Assembly: GCA_963575745.1 (NCBI GenBank) | Contig: CAUYUJ010017916.1 | Span: forward strand, 152,188 to 216,187 | DNA: 64,000 bases | Reading direction: 5' to 3' | From: Prorocentrum cordatum | Lineage: Eukaryota > Sar > Dinophyceae > Prorocentrales > Prorocentraceae | Part shown: positions 11,030 through 20,965 of the stretch, piece after piece | Position numbering within the stretch: position 1 is the first letter of the stretch | Layout: the number at the start of each line of letters is the position of its first letter | Notes under the pieces: generated by a model | Seen by the model: only the letters and a program-made list of their open reading frames with translations | Databases searched by the model: none | What the model was told of the DNA's origin: nothing | Position numbers and translations under genes: made by a program

Positions 11030-11345
11030 AGGATGACCCTAGTTAAGAGTGGTCTTTGGTGTGCGACTTTTTGGGGGCCGCGGGGGGACCAAAAACAAGC
11101 GCGCAAGACGCTGCTGTTTGGTCGGGCATGTTCTCCTACAGGCGGATTTTGGAAGACAAAGAAAAACTGTCAAAGACTACTCAACAATTCTCAAACATTA
11201 TCGAGAACTCGTCCCCTGACTATTTTGTGACGATCTTTGAATATTCCCCCTGTAGAGGGACATGCCCGACTCAACGCTTCTGCCGCATCGCGTTCGGCGA
11301 TGGTGGGGGCCCCACATGGGCGCGCACTGAAAGTTCCTCCAGCGA
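11030..11345. mobile_element. GTAAGAGTGACC-type element interrupted by a second element
   Basis: Starts GACCCTAGTTAAGAGTGG and continues GACTTTTTGGGGGCCGCGGG as in other copies. It is broken at GACGCTGCTG by the insertion 11121-11270 and resumes with ACGCTTCTGCCGCATCGCGT. Uninterrupted copies (37260-37300, 57205-57235) show the original junction. Confidence 0.75.
11121..11270. mobile_element. GTCGGGCATG-type MITE, copy 1
   Basis: Terminal repeats GTCGGGCATG..CTACAGG and CCTGTAGAGGGACATGCCCG. The interior is AT-rich compared with its surroundings. Related copies are 16352-16507, 26539-26811, 52452-52604 and a variant at 63409-63653. It sits inside another inverted-repeat element with candidate 9-bp flanks ACGCTGCTG and ACGCTTCTG. 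Confidence 0.85.
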
Positions 11346-11658
11346 AGGGCGCGCAAACATGGATTAGCGATCCATGGATTGGGCGTGCGGTCGCCACATC
11401 CATGCATCGGGACAGGTGCCCTCCCCAAATGCGGCCGGTACCGCCTCGCTCAGCGGCGGAAGTCCGCGCTTGCCCATGGAAACGGGACCCGACGCTGATC
11501 CACGCCCCAGTGATCCATGCTTGCGATCGCCTGGTCTCAGACGTGCAGCCGAAGGGCAGGAGGGGTCGCCCAGAGGCTGCATCGCGCCCGACTTGACGCT
11601 ACTGTCGCATCGCGTTCGGCGATGGCGCGGGTCGGCTACACGCAGGAGGTGACCCTGG

Positions 11659-11807
11659 GTAAGAGTGACCTTGGGTGCGCGACTTTTTGGGGGCCGCGGG
11701 GGGACCAAACCTGGACGCGCAAGCCGCTGCTACTGCCTCGCTTTTCACCATCTGGGGACCCATCTGTGCCTGGACGAAAGGCCACTCCGGCGAAAGGTCA
11801 CCCTTAC
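11659..11807. mobile_element. GTAAGAGTGACC-type element, copy 3
   Basis: Complete copy of 149 bp from GTAAGAGTGACCTT to AAAGGTCACCCTTAC, flanked by CCTGG and GTCTAGTCGA, as in the copies at 37205 and 57144. Confidence 0.8.
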
Positions 11808-11879
11808 GTCTAGTCGAGTGGGGGCCCCAATGGGCCCGCACCAGCGGTCCCTCCGGCGAAGGGCCCCTCTCAGACGTGC

Positions 11880-12050
11880 AGGAGGGGAGGAGGAGGAGGT
11901 GGAGGAGAAGGAGGAGGATGAGGAGGAGGATGAGGAGGAGGAGGAGGAGGAGGACGAGGAGGGGGATGAGGAGGAGGAGGAGGAGGAGGAGGGAGGAGGA
12001 GGAGGGAGGAGGAGGAGGAGGAGGAGGAGAAGGAGGAGGGGTCGGCGCTG
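11880..12050. repeat. (GGA)n homopurine tract
   Basis: GGA/GAG triplets with GAT and AAG interruptions. Encoded poly-Glu and poly-Arg frames are artefacts. Confidence 0.95.
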
Positions 12051-12393
12051 GAGGCCGCGCGGCCCCCGGGGCGGGGGCCCCCCGTCGCTCCTGTGGGGCG
12101 CAGGGCGCCGCGAGGTATGCAGGCCGCGGGCGCGCTCTCCCGTGCCGGCGCCGCCCCCGCCAGGGGCATGCGAACCCCACCCCTGCCCCCCACGAGTTCT
12201 GAGGGGGGGGGCGTCACTTCGTCACTTCGTTCGGGAGCGCCCCCTGCCCCCCGTCGGCGAGCCCTGAAGTGGAAGAAGCCAAGACGGCATCGGCATGTGG
12301 CCGTTTTCTTATTTTTTTGTTGTTTTTATGCGGCGTGTCGACATGTGGTGGGGACAAAAAAGAAAAGGGGAGGAGGGGGGGTCTGGCTCCAGA

Positions 12394-12738
12394 CCTCTGC
12401 TCAGTGCGACTGTTTGCAAGAGTGCGTCCCATGTGGGAGGCTCCAGCTGCTCGAAACAGGCGCTAAAAACAGCCAAGATCTACTCCACGGGGGGGGGAGC
12501 GGGAGGGTTTGCGGCCCGCGCCGATCGGCAAAGCAATGAGTGAAAAACTATCACCATAAACTTGCGGTGATCGTTGTCATATTCATGGTTTTGCCGATCA
12601 GCGCGGGCCATTGCACCCCCCCTCCCCCCCAACCCACACAGAGAGCAAGTGGATCTTGGCTGGTGTTGGCGCCTGTTTCGAGCAGGCGGAGCCTCCCTCA
12701 TAGGACGCACTCTTGCAAACAGTCGCACTAAGCAGAGG
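12394..12738. mobile_element. Large foldback element, arms about 90-145 bp
   Basis: CCTCTGCTCAGTGCGACTGT at 12394 is matched in inverted order by ACAGTCGCACTAAGCAGAGG ending at 12738. The pairing continues inwards through GCAAGAGTGCGTCC, CTGCTCGAAACAGGCGC and CAGCCAAGATC to GCCGATCGGCAAA. A short AT-richer loop with CACCATAAACTTGCGGTGA occupies the middle. No coding capacity. Confidence 0.85.
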
Positions 12739-12819
12739 TAGAGTCGCAACCCCCCACCGCTTACTGTGTTTCACGCTTGCGTTCTTTCCCCATGCATCCG
12801 AACGTTATCGGTCCCAGAC

Positions 12820-12945
12820 GCTTCAAGAGGCCCCCAGGACCGCCAAGAGGCCCTCACGACGCCCGAGCAGGCCTTCAAGAAGCTCTCGAGTGACACTCGA
12901 AGAGACTCCGAGAGCATCCAAAAGGCCTCTGGCCGTTCTGTTCGC
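12820..12945. repeat. Degenerate CCAAGAGGCCC minisatellite
   Basis: Loose 12-bp repeats of the type TCCAAGAGGCCC. The same motif recurs at 7085-7135, 54580-54740, 55660-55750 and 58565-58720. Confidence 0.6.
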
Positions 12946-12947
12946 CG

Positions 12948-13245
12948 TCCTCCTCCTCCTCCTCCTCCTCCTCCTCCTCCTCATGCTCTTCGTCTTCCTC
13001 TCATTCTTCCTCATCCGCGTAATTATCCTCCTCCCTCCTCCCTTCTCCCTCCTCCTTCCTCCCCCTCCCACCTCCTCCGCCTCCTCCTTCCTCCTCCACC
13101 TCCCCCTCCTCCTCCTCCTCCTCTCCCTCCTCCCCCTCCTCCTCCTCCTCCTCCTCCTCCTCATCGTCCTCCTCCTCCTTATCGTCCTCCTCCTCCTCCT
13201 CCGCCTCCTCCTCCCCCTCCTCCTCTTGGTCCTCCTCCATGATCT
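12948..13245. repeat. (TCC)n homopyrimidine tract
   Basis: Long CTC/TCC triplet tract with scattered interruptions (CATG, TCATCG). All long frames across it are low complexity. Confidence 0.95.
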
Positions 13246-13429
13246 TCCTCTTGGGGTACGACGGCTTCCCAACTTTTATTCCACTGCGTGCTCCCCCACA
13301 TGCCTGATCAGGACACCTCGCTTGGGCATCGTTTCTGGATGGGTTGATGGGGTTGCGCGCAACGTCTAGAATTTGGCATGGAGGCGTTGAGCAAACCGTG
13401 TAGACCTGCCGCTGTCGGCGACGATAGCA

Positions 13430-13560
13430 TGAAGGACATGGCTCCCGAGGAAAACGTGTCCTGAGCCCTGGGGCTTTCTCCAGGGACTAGCTTTTCATCT
13501 CGAGTCGCTGCTTGGCGGCCCTGGGGGTTGGGGAAGGCCCCCAAGGTGAAACACATCATC
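13430..13560. mobile_element. Fragment of the CCCAGACCCCC repeat superfamily, inverted
   Basis: Contains GGGACTAGCTTTTCATCTCG, AGTCGCTGCTTGGCGGCCCT and CCCCCAAGGTGAAACAC, a diverged reverse-orientation match to the superfamily core. Confidence 0.5.
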
Positions 13561-13603
13561 AAAACCAACTTCCCTCCATCAAGCTGCATCTTCGGAGGAT
13601 ACT

Positions 13604-13778
13604 CCAGATTTCGTAATAAAAGGGAGGGGGTCTCAACCCTCCCAGACGAGAAGTTTTAGACCCCCCCCGTGGGAGAACCCTCCAAAACATCGTCCCCAGA
13701 CCCCCCCAGGCCCTCCAAGATAGCCTGGAAGAGACCCCCCCTGGAATGAGACCCCCTCCCTTTTATTACGAAATCTGG
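13604..13778. mobile_element. 175-bp MITE with perfect 32-bp terminal repeats
   Basis: CCAGATTTCGTAATAAAAGG plus GAGGGGGTCTCA at the left is exactly matched in inverted order at 13747-13778. With one mismatch the arms extend outwards to 13599 and 13783 (ATAYTCC). The interior is C-rich non-coding sequence. No second copy was noticed. Perfect arms suggest recent insertion or a functional hairpin. Confidence 0.85.
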
Positions 13779-14188
13779 AATATGGTCTGTCCCAATCGTG
13801 CCGCTATCCGTGTCAAGTCCGCGCCGAATCCATGCCGAACCCACGTTGACTGCCGGCGGAGCCCACGTCGCGCCGCGTCCCCCTCGATTCCGCGTCGATC
13901 CCTTCCTCGGCTGAGAGAAGGGGCCCCAGGACACATATTTTCTGGGTTCCTGTCTTCCCCCCCACTTCCTGAATTTTCCCATGTTTTCCTGGGAATCGAG
14001 GATTAACTGCGTCTGTGTGTTTTTTCCCCTCCTGATGAGAGAAGGGGCCGCAGCTCCCGAAGAGGCAAACACACGGCGAGGCACTCTCTTGCTCGGCGCG
14101 CCGCGGCGGCGGCCCCTGCGACACTCCCTGTGGCTTACAGCCTCATGGCGTCGGCTTCTTTCCGGCCATCGCCTCGGGCCTTAGGCTC

Positions 14189-14379
14189 GGGTCGGGCGAA
14201 AGGGGGGGATAGCAAAGGGGGGGTTTGAGAATCAGCTCACGTAGCTGATTTTCCCGGCGCCTCCCGGCGCCGGATGGAGCGATGTATCGAGGAATGGGCC
14301 CCTCGGTGAGGCCGAAACCAGCTGCATGCAGCAAATTTCGTAACCCCCCCTTTCCCAATCCCCCCCTTTCGCCCGGCCC
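14189..14379. mobile_element. GGGCGAAAGGGGGGGAT inverted-repeat element
   Basis: Left GGGCGAAAGGGGGGGATAGC, right arm ending CCCCCCCTTTCGCCCGGCCC. A second internal pair (CAGCTCACGTAGCTG and GCTGCATGCAGC) lies inside the arms. Non-coding. Confidence 0.75.
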
Positions 14380-14421
14380 GATAGGCGGCCGCCTGAGACG
14401 ATCAGGGCACCCCTGGCTCGC

Positions 14422-14544
14422 CATCGCTCGGACGCCCATTCCCGGTGCCTTTTTCTGTTTCGTGCGTGGTCTTTTGTCGCCGAATGATCAAGGATGCTCC
14501 TCGATGGCCCTCGCCGCGGAAAAAATGCACACGTCCGAGCGATG
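14422..14544. mobile_element. CATCGCTCGGACG element, uninterrupted copy
   Basis: Inverted ends CATCGCTCGGACG and CGTCCGAGCGATG. The interior has TTTCGTGCGTGGTCTTTTGT and GATCAAGGATGCTCCTCGAT. Other copies or fragments: 20966-21305 (interrupted), 24925-25010, 25745-25845, 45008-45070, 51798-52117 (interrupted). It serves as the empty reference for two nested insertions. Confidence 0.8.
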
Positions 14545-14934
14545 CCAGGGCGGAACGCCCTCGGCGAGGCGCGGGTGCTGGAGAGCGCCCCGAGCCTGGC
14601 AGACCGCCGCGCACCAGCGTTAACGCCGCCGAAGACCGCGGCGAGCAGCGGCGAAGAGATCCCCTCGCCTTCCGAGGAGGCTCCGACGCAGCTCGGCACG
14701 CCGCTGCTCTCAGCTCGGGGACCGGGCAGTGCTGGGCGCGTCGCGCCGCGGCGCGGCGGGCCCCAGAGAGAGAGCCGCGGCGCGACGCGCTGAGCAGACG
14801 CTCCCGTCCCGCCGCCGAGCGCTGCCGGAAAGGCCGGGTCCGCGAGGAGCGAGCGGGCGCCGCCGGCCGCGGCGAGCCTGGACCACGAGCGGGCTCCGCG
14901 CCACGGACCGAAGGAGCGGTCCGAAGACCGAGAG

Positions 14935-15122
14935 CTCCTCCTCCTCCCTCCTCCTTCTCCTACTCATGCTCCTCCTGTTCCTCCTCCTCCTCCTCCTCCT
15001 CCTTCTCCTCCTCGTCCTCATCGTCCTCCTCTTCGTCCTCCTCCTCCTGCTGCTTCTCTTCCTCCTGCTGCTCCTATTCCTCATCCTCCTCCTCCTCCTC
15101 CTCCTCCTCCTCCTCCCCTTTT
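14935..15122. repeat. (TCC)n homopyrimidine tract
   Basis: CCT/TCC tract with CTG, CTT and ATC interruptions. The preceding 14550-14930 is GC-rich, without a recognisable gene. Confidence 0.95.
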
Positions 15123-15299
15123 TCCTGACATGGTTCCAGGAGGCCCCTCCTGAGACCAGAAGCGGTCTGCATCTCGGAGCCTTGGCTGCAGCCTCAAGAC
15201 CCTAGAAGAAGAAGACGAAGAATAAAAATAACAAGAAAAACGGCATGATGAACAGAAGCTCTCGGCGCTCCGCGCGGAGTTCTTTAGGACGGGAAGAAT

Positions 15300-15860
15300 C
15301 TATTGACACAACGTGCTATTGATACGTTCCGGAGATTCCGGGATTTCTAACAGCCTTCGCGCGGGGTACACCTTGCGTCGAGTATTGTCTACCCATTCGC
15401 AATCGAGCGGTCGCCCGTAAGGGGCTATATGGCAGTTGCTGACCCCCTTTCTCGTTGCCGAGCGCGGGGGGGACGGTGGCGCACAGTCGCATCGCCCGCC
15501 GCCGCGCGCCGCGCGCCTCGGCGGATTTCCAAAGACCTGGCAAGGCAAAACATGGTTGACTCTGGAAATTTCTCCGGGGGTAAAATTGAACAAATCTGGG
15601 AATATGTTTGAACATGTCCGGCCTACTTTTTGAAACATACCAAAATCATGTTTGAAAATTTCCGGGATCAATTTTGAAAAATTCCGGAATCCATTTTGAA
15701 AAATTCCAGTTTTCAGAATTCTTCAGACGTCCTGCGCGGCGGGCGCATTCCACCCCTCAAAACTGTTGTTTTTTTTGACATTTCCGGGCTCCGTTTTGAA
15801 AAATTCCGGAACCGCTTGCGCGGAAAACAGCGGAAGCGTTTTCTGACACATTCTACAATC
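15300..15860. repeat. AT-richer region with TTTTGAAAAATTCCGG repeats
   Basis: Imperfect units of about 28 bp carrying TTTTGAAAAATTCCGG recur at 15620-15830, in part inverted (GAAATTTCTCCGGG, GAAAATTTCCGGG). The AT content contrasts sharply with the rest of the window. No protein-like frame. Confidence 0.65.
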
Positions 15861-16204
15861 CAGAAATCATGTCCGGGCGGTCCGACGGGCGCGGCCGGCT
15901 GGTTCACGCGCCGCGCCGCGCGCGATTGGGCGCAGCGCGCGCCGCGCGTTGCGCCCGCGAACAGCACTCGAAGGGGCTACCTCGAAAACAGCGCCACGGC
16001 AGCTGCGACTCGCGGACTCCCCAAGAGTAACACAGCATGCAGCTTGGAATCTTCGAGGTCGCTCCGATGCGCGAGAAACGCACTGCGAACATCACGCAAA
16101 GAACCTGCGCGACAGAATGCGCTCGACCATTCGTCCCTGGAGCCCGCGCGGAAGAACAGGAAAACCTGGAAATCTGGAAAACTATCAATATCAATACTTC
16201 ATGC

Positions 16205-16348
16205 TCATCTGATTCTTGGATCCGCGCTGGCCCCCCCTCCCTGGCGCGCGGGGCGCGCCAGGGGCGGCGCCAGAGGCGCGCCGGGGGGGGGGGGGGGGGA
16301 ACCAGCGCGGGTCCAAGAAGTCCGCGCGGAGCGCCCAAAGCTCATGGT
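16205..16348. mobile_element. Foldback element (GATTCTTGGATCCGCGCTGG type)
   Basis: Left arm TTCTTGGATCCGCGCTGG, right arm CCAGCGCGGGTCCAAGAAGT followed by CCGCGCGGAGCGCC, with GGCGCGCCAGGGGCGGCGCC in the loop. Same family as 20363-20538, 36548-36720 and 48910-49091. Confidence 0.75.
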
Positions 16349-16351
16349 TAG

Positions 16352-16507
16352 GTCAGGCATGTCACCCTACAGGCGGATTTGGGATGATTTTTGCTCAAAC
16401 TGAAAACTTGGAAAATAAAGGACACTGACAAACAACATTGTAAAAATCGTCCCCAGGCTTTTGTTTGACTGTTCTTGAAGATTCCTCCTGTAGAGGGACA
16501 CGCCCGA
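16352..16507. mobile_element. GTCGGGCATG-type MITE, copy 2
   Basis: Starts GTCAGGCATGTCACCCTACA and ends CCTGTAGAGGGACACGCCCG plus AC. AT-rich interior of about 110 bp. It abuts the foldback at 16205-16348. Confidence 0.85.
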
Positions 16508-16797
16508 CTTGAGTGTAGGGTTATGGCGTTTTCTCTGCTTCGAGGCCCCGCCCTCTCTCATGGCCAGGCGGGGGTCCCGCGGCCACTCTGGACGGGCCGA
16601 GGGCGGCCGGAGGGGGAGAGGACGCAGGAGTGAGCAAACCGAGCCTGCCTGTGCAGAACCACGCGCGGTGGGGGGTGGCCACTCTCGGGCCATCCGCGGG
16701 AGGCGCAGAGGAGAGCAGCATGTCATGGTGCAGCTGTGGAGGCGGAGGAGTGAGGAGGCAGAGGGCATAGGGGGGGAGAGGGAAGGGAAGCGGTAGG

Positions 16798-16984
16798 CAG
16801 GAGGGAGGAGGGGGAGGGGGAGGAGGAGGAGGAGGAGGAGGAGGAGGAGGAGGAGGAGGAGGAGGAGGAGGAGGAGGAGGAGGAGGAGGAGGAGGAGGAG
16901 GAGGAGGAGGAGGAGGGGGAGGTGGAGGAGGGGAGGAGGAGGAGGAGGAGGAGGAGGAGGAGGAGGAGGAGGAGGAGGAGGAGT
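16798..16984. repeat. (GGA)n homopurine tract
   Basis: Almost uninterrupted GGA for about 185 bp. Confidence 0.97.
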
Positions 16985-17115
16985 AAGAGGAGGAGGCAGA
17001 GGGCATGAGTGGTGACATGGGAAGCGATTGGCGCCGTGCCAGTAGGGGGGGGGGGGGGCGCGGGCCTTCCGAGGTGCACCCCGGCCGCCCACCTGGAACG
17101 GCGGAGCGCGACACG

Positions 17116-17265
<150 letters not shown>

Positions 17266-17794
17266 CGACGAGCCTCTCATCTCCTCTCCTGTCATCTTCT
17301 CCTCCTTTTCCCTCCACCTCCTCCTCCTCCTCCTCCTGTCCTCCGTCCTCCCCCCCTCGGGGAGGACGGAGGTGGTTCGTCGACGCCGCGTGGGCGTATT
17401 GGTCGTCGCCGTCGCCCCGAGGCTCGTCGTCGTCGTGGTCGTGGTCTCCCCCGTCGTCGCCGTGGCCGTTGCCGTGGTTCGACGAGGTCGCGGACATCAT
17501 CGTTGCGGTGGTCGTCATCGTCGTCGCCGTGGCCGTTTTGCCGTCGTCGTGGTCGTCGTGGTCGTCGCCGTGGTCGTCGTCGTGGTGGTCGTTGTCGTGG
17601 TGGTGGTCTTGTGGTCGTCGCTGTCGGCGCAAGATAACGCATGGGGGAGGAGAAGGGAGGGGAGAGAGACGTGACGACAGCTACGTAGCGAAGGTGGGCG
17701 GTTGAAAAATGGGGATAGACGAAGGAACGGGGTCCAGATTTCAAGGAAGGCCCGGACTATTTTTGGACTATGCTTGTATAGGGACTGGCACGAC

Positions 17795-18100
17795 TTAAAC
17801 CGGGGAACTTGTTTTTTCCATCCCGAGTCGTTTCTTGACGTGATTTTCTGTTCTACCAGGCACGAGCCTGTCTTGGGAAGGATCGACACTGATGTCCAGA
17901 GACACGCCTCCCCCTCGAGATAAAGTATCAGCTGGATAATCCAGCATGTCTGGGAAAGGATTGACACTAATATCCACATGTACACCTCCCCCTCGAGATA
18001 AAGAGTCAACTGGATAAGTAAGCCTATATGGAAAAGGATCGACATTGATATCCACACATACACCTCCTCCTCAAGAGAACGAGTCAACTGGATAATTAAG
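17795..18100 (-). CDS. Possible exon with three 26-residue repeats
   Basis: A minus-strand frame (18055-17798) contains tandem units of 78 bp, exactly 26 codons: VDINVDPFPYRLTYPVDSLS, then RGGGVHVDISVNPFPDMLDY, then RGGGVSLDISVDPSQDRLVP. The residue mix (Asp, Val, Ile, Pro) looks more like protein than the surrounding simple repeats, and substitutions between units are largely conservative. No domain is recognised, no SL or clear splice site is seen, and the frame runs on at its 3' end into TCCCGAGTCG sequence shared with the CCCAGACCCCC repeat superfamily. It could equally be a non-coding tandem repeat whose period happens to be a multiple of three. Confidence 0.3.
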
Positions 18101-18109
18101 CGTCACGGG

Positions 18110-19510
18110 AACGAGCGGTGCAATCAAAAGATAACGGCGCATGGCTTCTGCCACTTTCCAGCCTGCGGGGGCCCTCACGGGGACCCTGGACCGTCAAAAA
18201 CGACTCGGGATGAAAAGCAGGTCGCGGGTTCCCTGGTCTACACCTCCAGGGTTCCAAGTTCAGAAGAAATTGCGACGTCGGATGTATGGGTCCTCCTCTC
18301 TATCCAGTCCTGCGCACAGGTCCTGCTGTTTTCCTAGTGGTAGGATTTGCGACCCCAAGCGCCCTTGCCCTGCATTACCTTACCTTACCTCCTGCTCCCC
18401 GTCCCTTCACCTCGAATCTCCCCTTCCTCCCTCCACCTGCGTCCTCCTCCTCCTCGTCGAAGAGCCGGGAGGCGAAGAATCCTCAGTCTGGAGCAATATT
18501 GATCCCTCATCCCGCTCGAGTTTGTGACCCTCCTCCTCTGAAAGTCCTCCAGCTTACGCTACGCCTAGCCTCGGTGGGCGTGCGCCCAGCGCGAACACCA
18601 TCCCTGCGCCGCCACAGCCTGCTAGGATCTGGGATCCTGCACTCTGCGACCGTCGCCCACTGCAGGCTCCTGCGTGCGCAAAAAAAACGCCTGCCCGTGC
18701 GTCGAGCCACGGTGCCTCCTCGTAGAGGCCCGCCCCTGGTCCTCGCAGTCATCGCGCCCGCTGATGGGACTTCGCAAGCATGGCCCACCTGCCAAAGGTG
18801 AGGGCGCGCTCGCCACAGCTGGGGCACCACTGCAGTTCAAGTGCAGGGCGGACGCGCGGCCCGAGGCAGGGCCTGCCCAGAAGCAGTGGATCACAACACT
18901 TTTTGGTCGGCGGGGCGAGAGCGAACCTCTTCCGCTAACAGCCAGGCGGGCCACGCACAGCTTTAAGACAGTGGATCACAACACGCGTCCATCTCCGTGG
19001 TGGCGGCCTGCTGCTTCCGCCGGCCTTCCGGTGGCTGCCTCTGGGAGGGCCGCCCCGGTGCTGCTTCCGTCGGCCCTGCGCCAACTTCCGCGGGGAGGGA
19101 GGTGCGAAGATCTCATCCCCTCGAAGGCGAGCAAAGCCCTCTGTCGAGGACTGGATTGCCCACCGCCTCGAACACGGAACTTATCAAGAGGTTCCCAGAT
19201 CCCAAGACCCCCTTCCGAGGCAGTAATACGGACGTCTTTGGGCTCTGGGCCCAGAACTGTTCATGTCCGCTGCCTCCTGCAGCCCTGGGAGGTCGTTTCC
19301 CATAATAGTGAATCTGTCAAACATCTGGCCTCGGGGTTCTGAGGCGCTGCGGACCTCACGACATTCCCCGAGGCCCCCACTTCTCGGCCGCAGCATTTCT
19401 TGTGTAGCCGTGGAGGCCGAACATGCAGACACCTCAGTGCTGACTCTTGCCAACAGAGCTGGAGGTATTGGTCCCGATGCCAGCGACGCCTGGAGCCGAA
19501 GGCAATTTAC
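18110..19510. other. Unassigned DNA with one repeat fragment
   Basis: 18165-18290 is a CCCAGACCCCC-superfamily fragment (GTCAAAAACGACTCGGGATG). The remainder has open frames but no recognisable domain. AGTGGATCACAACAC occurs twice, at 18884 and 18970, as a short direct duplication. Confidence 0.4.
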
Positions 19511-19516
19511 TTTTCC

Positions 19517-19574
19517 GAGGAGGAGGAGGAGGAGGAGGAGGAGGAGGAGGAGGAGGAGGAGGAGGAGGAGGAGG
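19517..19574. repeat. (GGA)n tract
   Basis: Pure GGA/GAG triplets, 58 bp. Confidence 0.97.
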
Positions 19575-19639
19575 TCTTGGCAACCTCTCCCTGGGCCAGC
19601 TTCTCGTTCTCAGCCGTTCCTTCACGTTCCTTTCCGGCG

Positions 19640-20145
19640 GCGAGCCCGCAGGGGGGAAAGCTAGAGGGGACGGCCCTTTTCGGAGGGAAGTCCCCCGGCC
19701 TTCTGCGAGATGTTCTGAGCCTCCCCCGAAGACACAGAGCACGTCTCGGAAGACCGAGAAGTTAGGCGACGAGCGAGGGGGGGAAGTGAGAAGGGGCGTG
19801 CCCAATTCTGTCGGGACGTCTGCGTCCCGTTCCCATGTTTAGGCTCCCCTTGTTTTTCCCTAGCTTTCTGTCTCTGCTCCCCTAAGTTCATGTTTACGTA
19901 CCCCCTGTTTATGTCATTCGTCGTTCCCCTAGTTTTCTATGTTAGGCGGCGAGCAAGGGGGGAAGTGAGAAGGGGCGTGCCTTCCCAGAAGGCTCGGAAG
20001 TCCCCCGGACTTCTCAGAAGTGCTCTAAGCCTTCCCCGAAGACAGAAACAACTTCTCAGAAGGCGCGAGGGCTTCCGAGAAGCCCCGCCGCCTTCCGAGA
20101 AGGCCTGCTCCTTCGTACTTCCCTCCCTCGCTCGCCGCCGATCCG
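19640..20145. repeat. GGCGGCGAGC / CTTCTCAGAAG repeat cluster, copy 1
   Basis: 19804-20095 is duplicated at 20548-20855 with a 744-bp offset (TTCTGTCGGGACGTCTGCGT through CCCGGACTTCTCAGAAG). Within each copy GGCGGCGAGCAAGGGGGGAA and, inverted, CTCGCCGCC bracket CTTCTCAGAAG/CTTCCGAGAAG palindromes, as in the element at 34629-34837. Confidence 0.8.
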
Positions 20146-20237
20146 CGGGCCCCTGCGAGGACCCCATGGAGGCCGCCCGCCACGAACAAAACAAACAAAA
20201 ACCCCTCGAGGGAGGGCACTGGGCGCCGCGCGGAGGC

Positions 20238-20311
20238 CTCGAAGCAGCGCCGCTGCTGCTCGCTGGTGAGGCCGCCGTGGAGCGGCAGCACGTTCAGCAG
20301 CTTGCGCCCGC
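20238..20311 (-). CDS. DEAH-box helicase exon between motifs IV and V (exon B)
   Basis: The minus strand reads GRKLLNVLPLHGGLTSEQQR followed by RCFE. This matches the RecA2 strand-helix unit of DEAH/RHA helicases (LPLHSxLxxxEQxxVF). A candidate AG|G acceptor (CGGCGGAG|GCGGG, 20312/20311) starts the exon in phase 1, the phase in which exon A ends. The joined peptide then puts PLH 36 residues after the start of ILVF; my recollection of DHX36 gives 35. The 3' end is uncertain: GAG|GCC at 20238 is a GC-type donor in phase 0, or the frame may run to GAG|GGG at 20205, adding SARRPVP and giving more typical spacing to motif V. Both would join exon C in phase 0. Confidence 0.7.
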
Positions 20312-20362
20312 CTCCGCCGGGGCCCCGCAGGACGCAGACGTCCCGACGAAGCTGGGGGAACG

Positions 20363-20538
20363 AAAAACGACATCAACATAAAAACTCGGAGCTCCGCGAG
20401 AATTCCTCGGATCGGGACCCCCTGGCGGCGCCTCCGGCGCCGCCCCTGGCGCGCCCCGCGCGCCAGGGAGGGGGGGTGTCCAGCGCTGATCCAAGACATC
20501 CGCGCGGACCTCAGAGTTTGTATGTTTATGCCGTTTTT
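20363..20538. mobile_element. Foldback element next to exon B
   Basis: AAAAACGACATCAACATAAA at the left pairs with GTTTATGCCGTTTTT at the right. Inner arms are CTCGGAGCTCCGCGAG and CGCGCGGACCTCAGAG, with CCTGGCGGCGCCTCCGGCGC in the loop. It lies just upstream of the helicase exon in the transcribed (minus) direction, so it is intronic if that gene is real. Confidence 0.75.
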
Positions 20539-20547
20539 GGTTCCCCT

Positions 20548-20890
20548 AATTCTGTCGGGACGTCTGCGTCCTGTTCCCATGTTTAGGTTCCCCTTGTTTT
20601 TCCCTAGCTTTCTGTCTCTGCTCCCCTAAGTTCATGTTTACGTACCCACTGTTTATGTCATTCGTCGTTCTCCTAGTTTTCTATGTTAGGCGGCGAGCAA
20701 GGGGGGAAGTGAGAAGGGGCGTGCCTTCCCAGAAGGCTCGGAAGTCCCCCGGACTTCTCAGAAGTTATTCTAAGCCTTCCCCGACGACAGCAAAAACACT
20801 TCTCAGAAGTCGCCAGGGCTTCTGAGAAGCCCCGCCGCCTTCCGAGAAGGCCTTCTCCTTCCCAAGTCCTTCCCCTCGCCCGCCGCCGAT
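20548..20890. repeat. GGCGGCGAGC / CTTCTCAGAAG repeat cluster, copy 2
   Basis: Second copy of 19804-20145. It begins directly after the foldback at 20538. Confidence 0.85.
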
Positions 20891-20965
20891 ATGTTTTCAC
20901 GTCGCTTCTTGCTCCACTATGGGAGGCCCGCAGAGCGCGGGCGTCCCGACAAAACAAGCGCCTTC

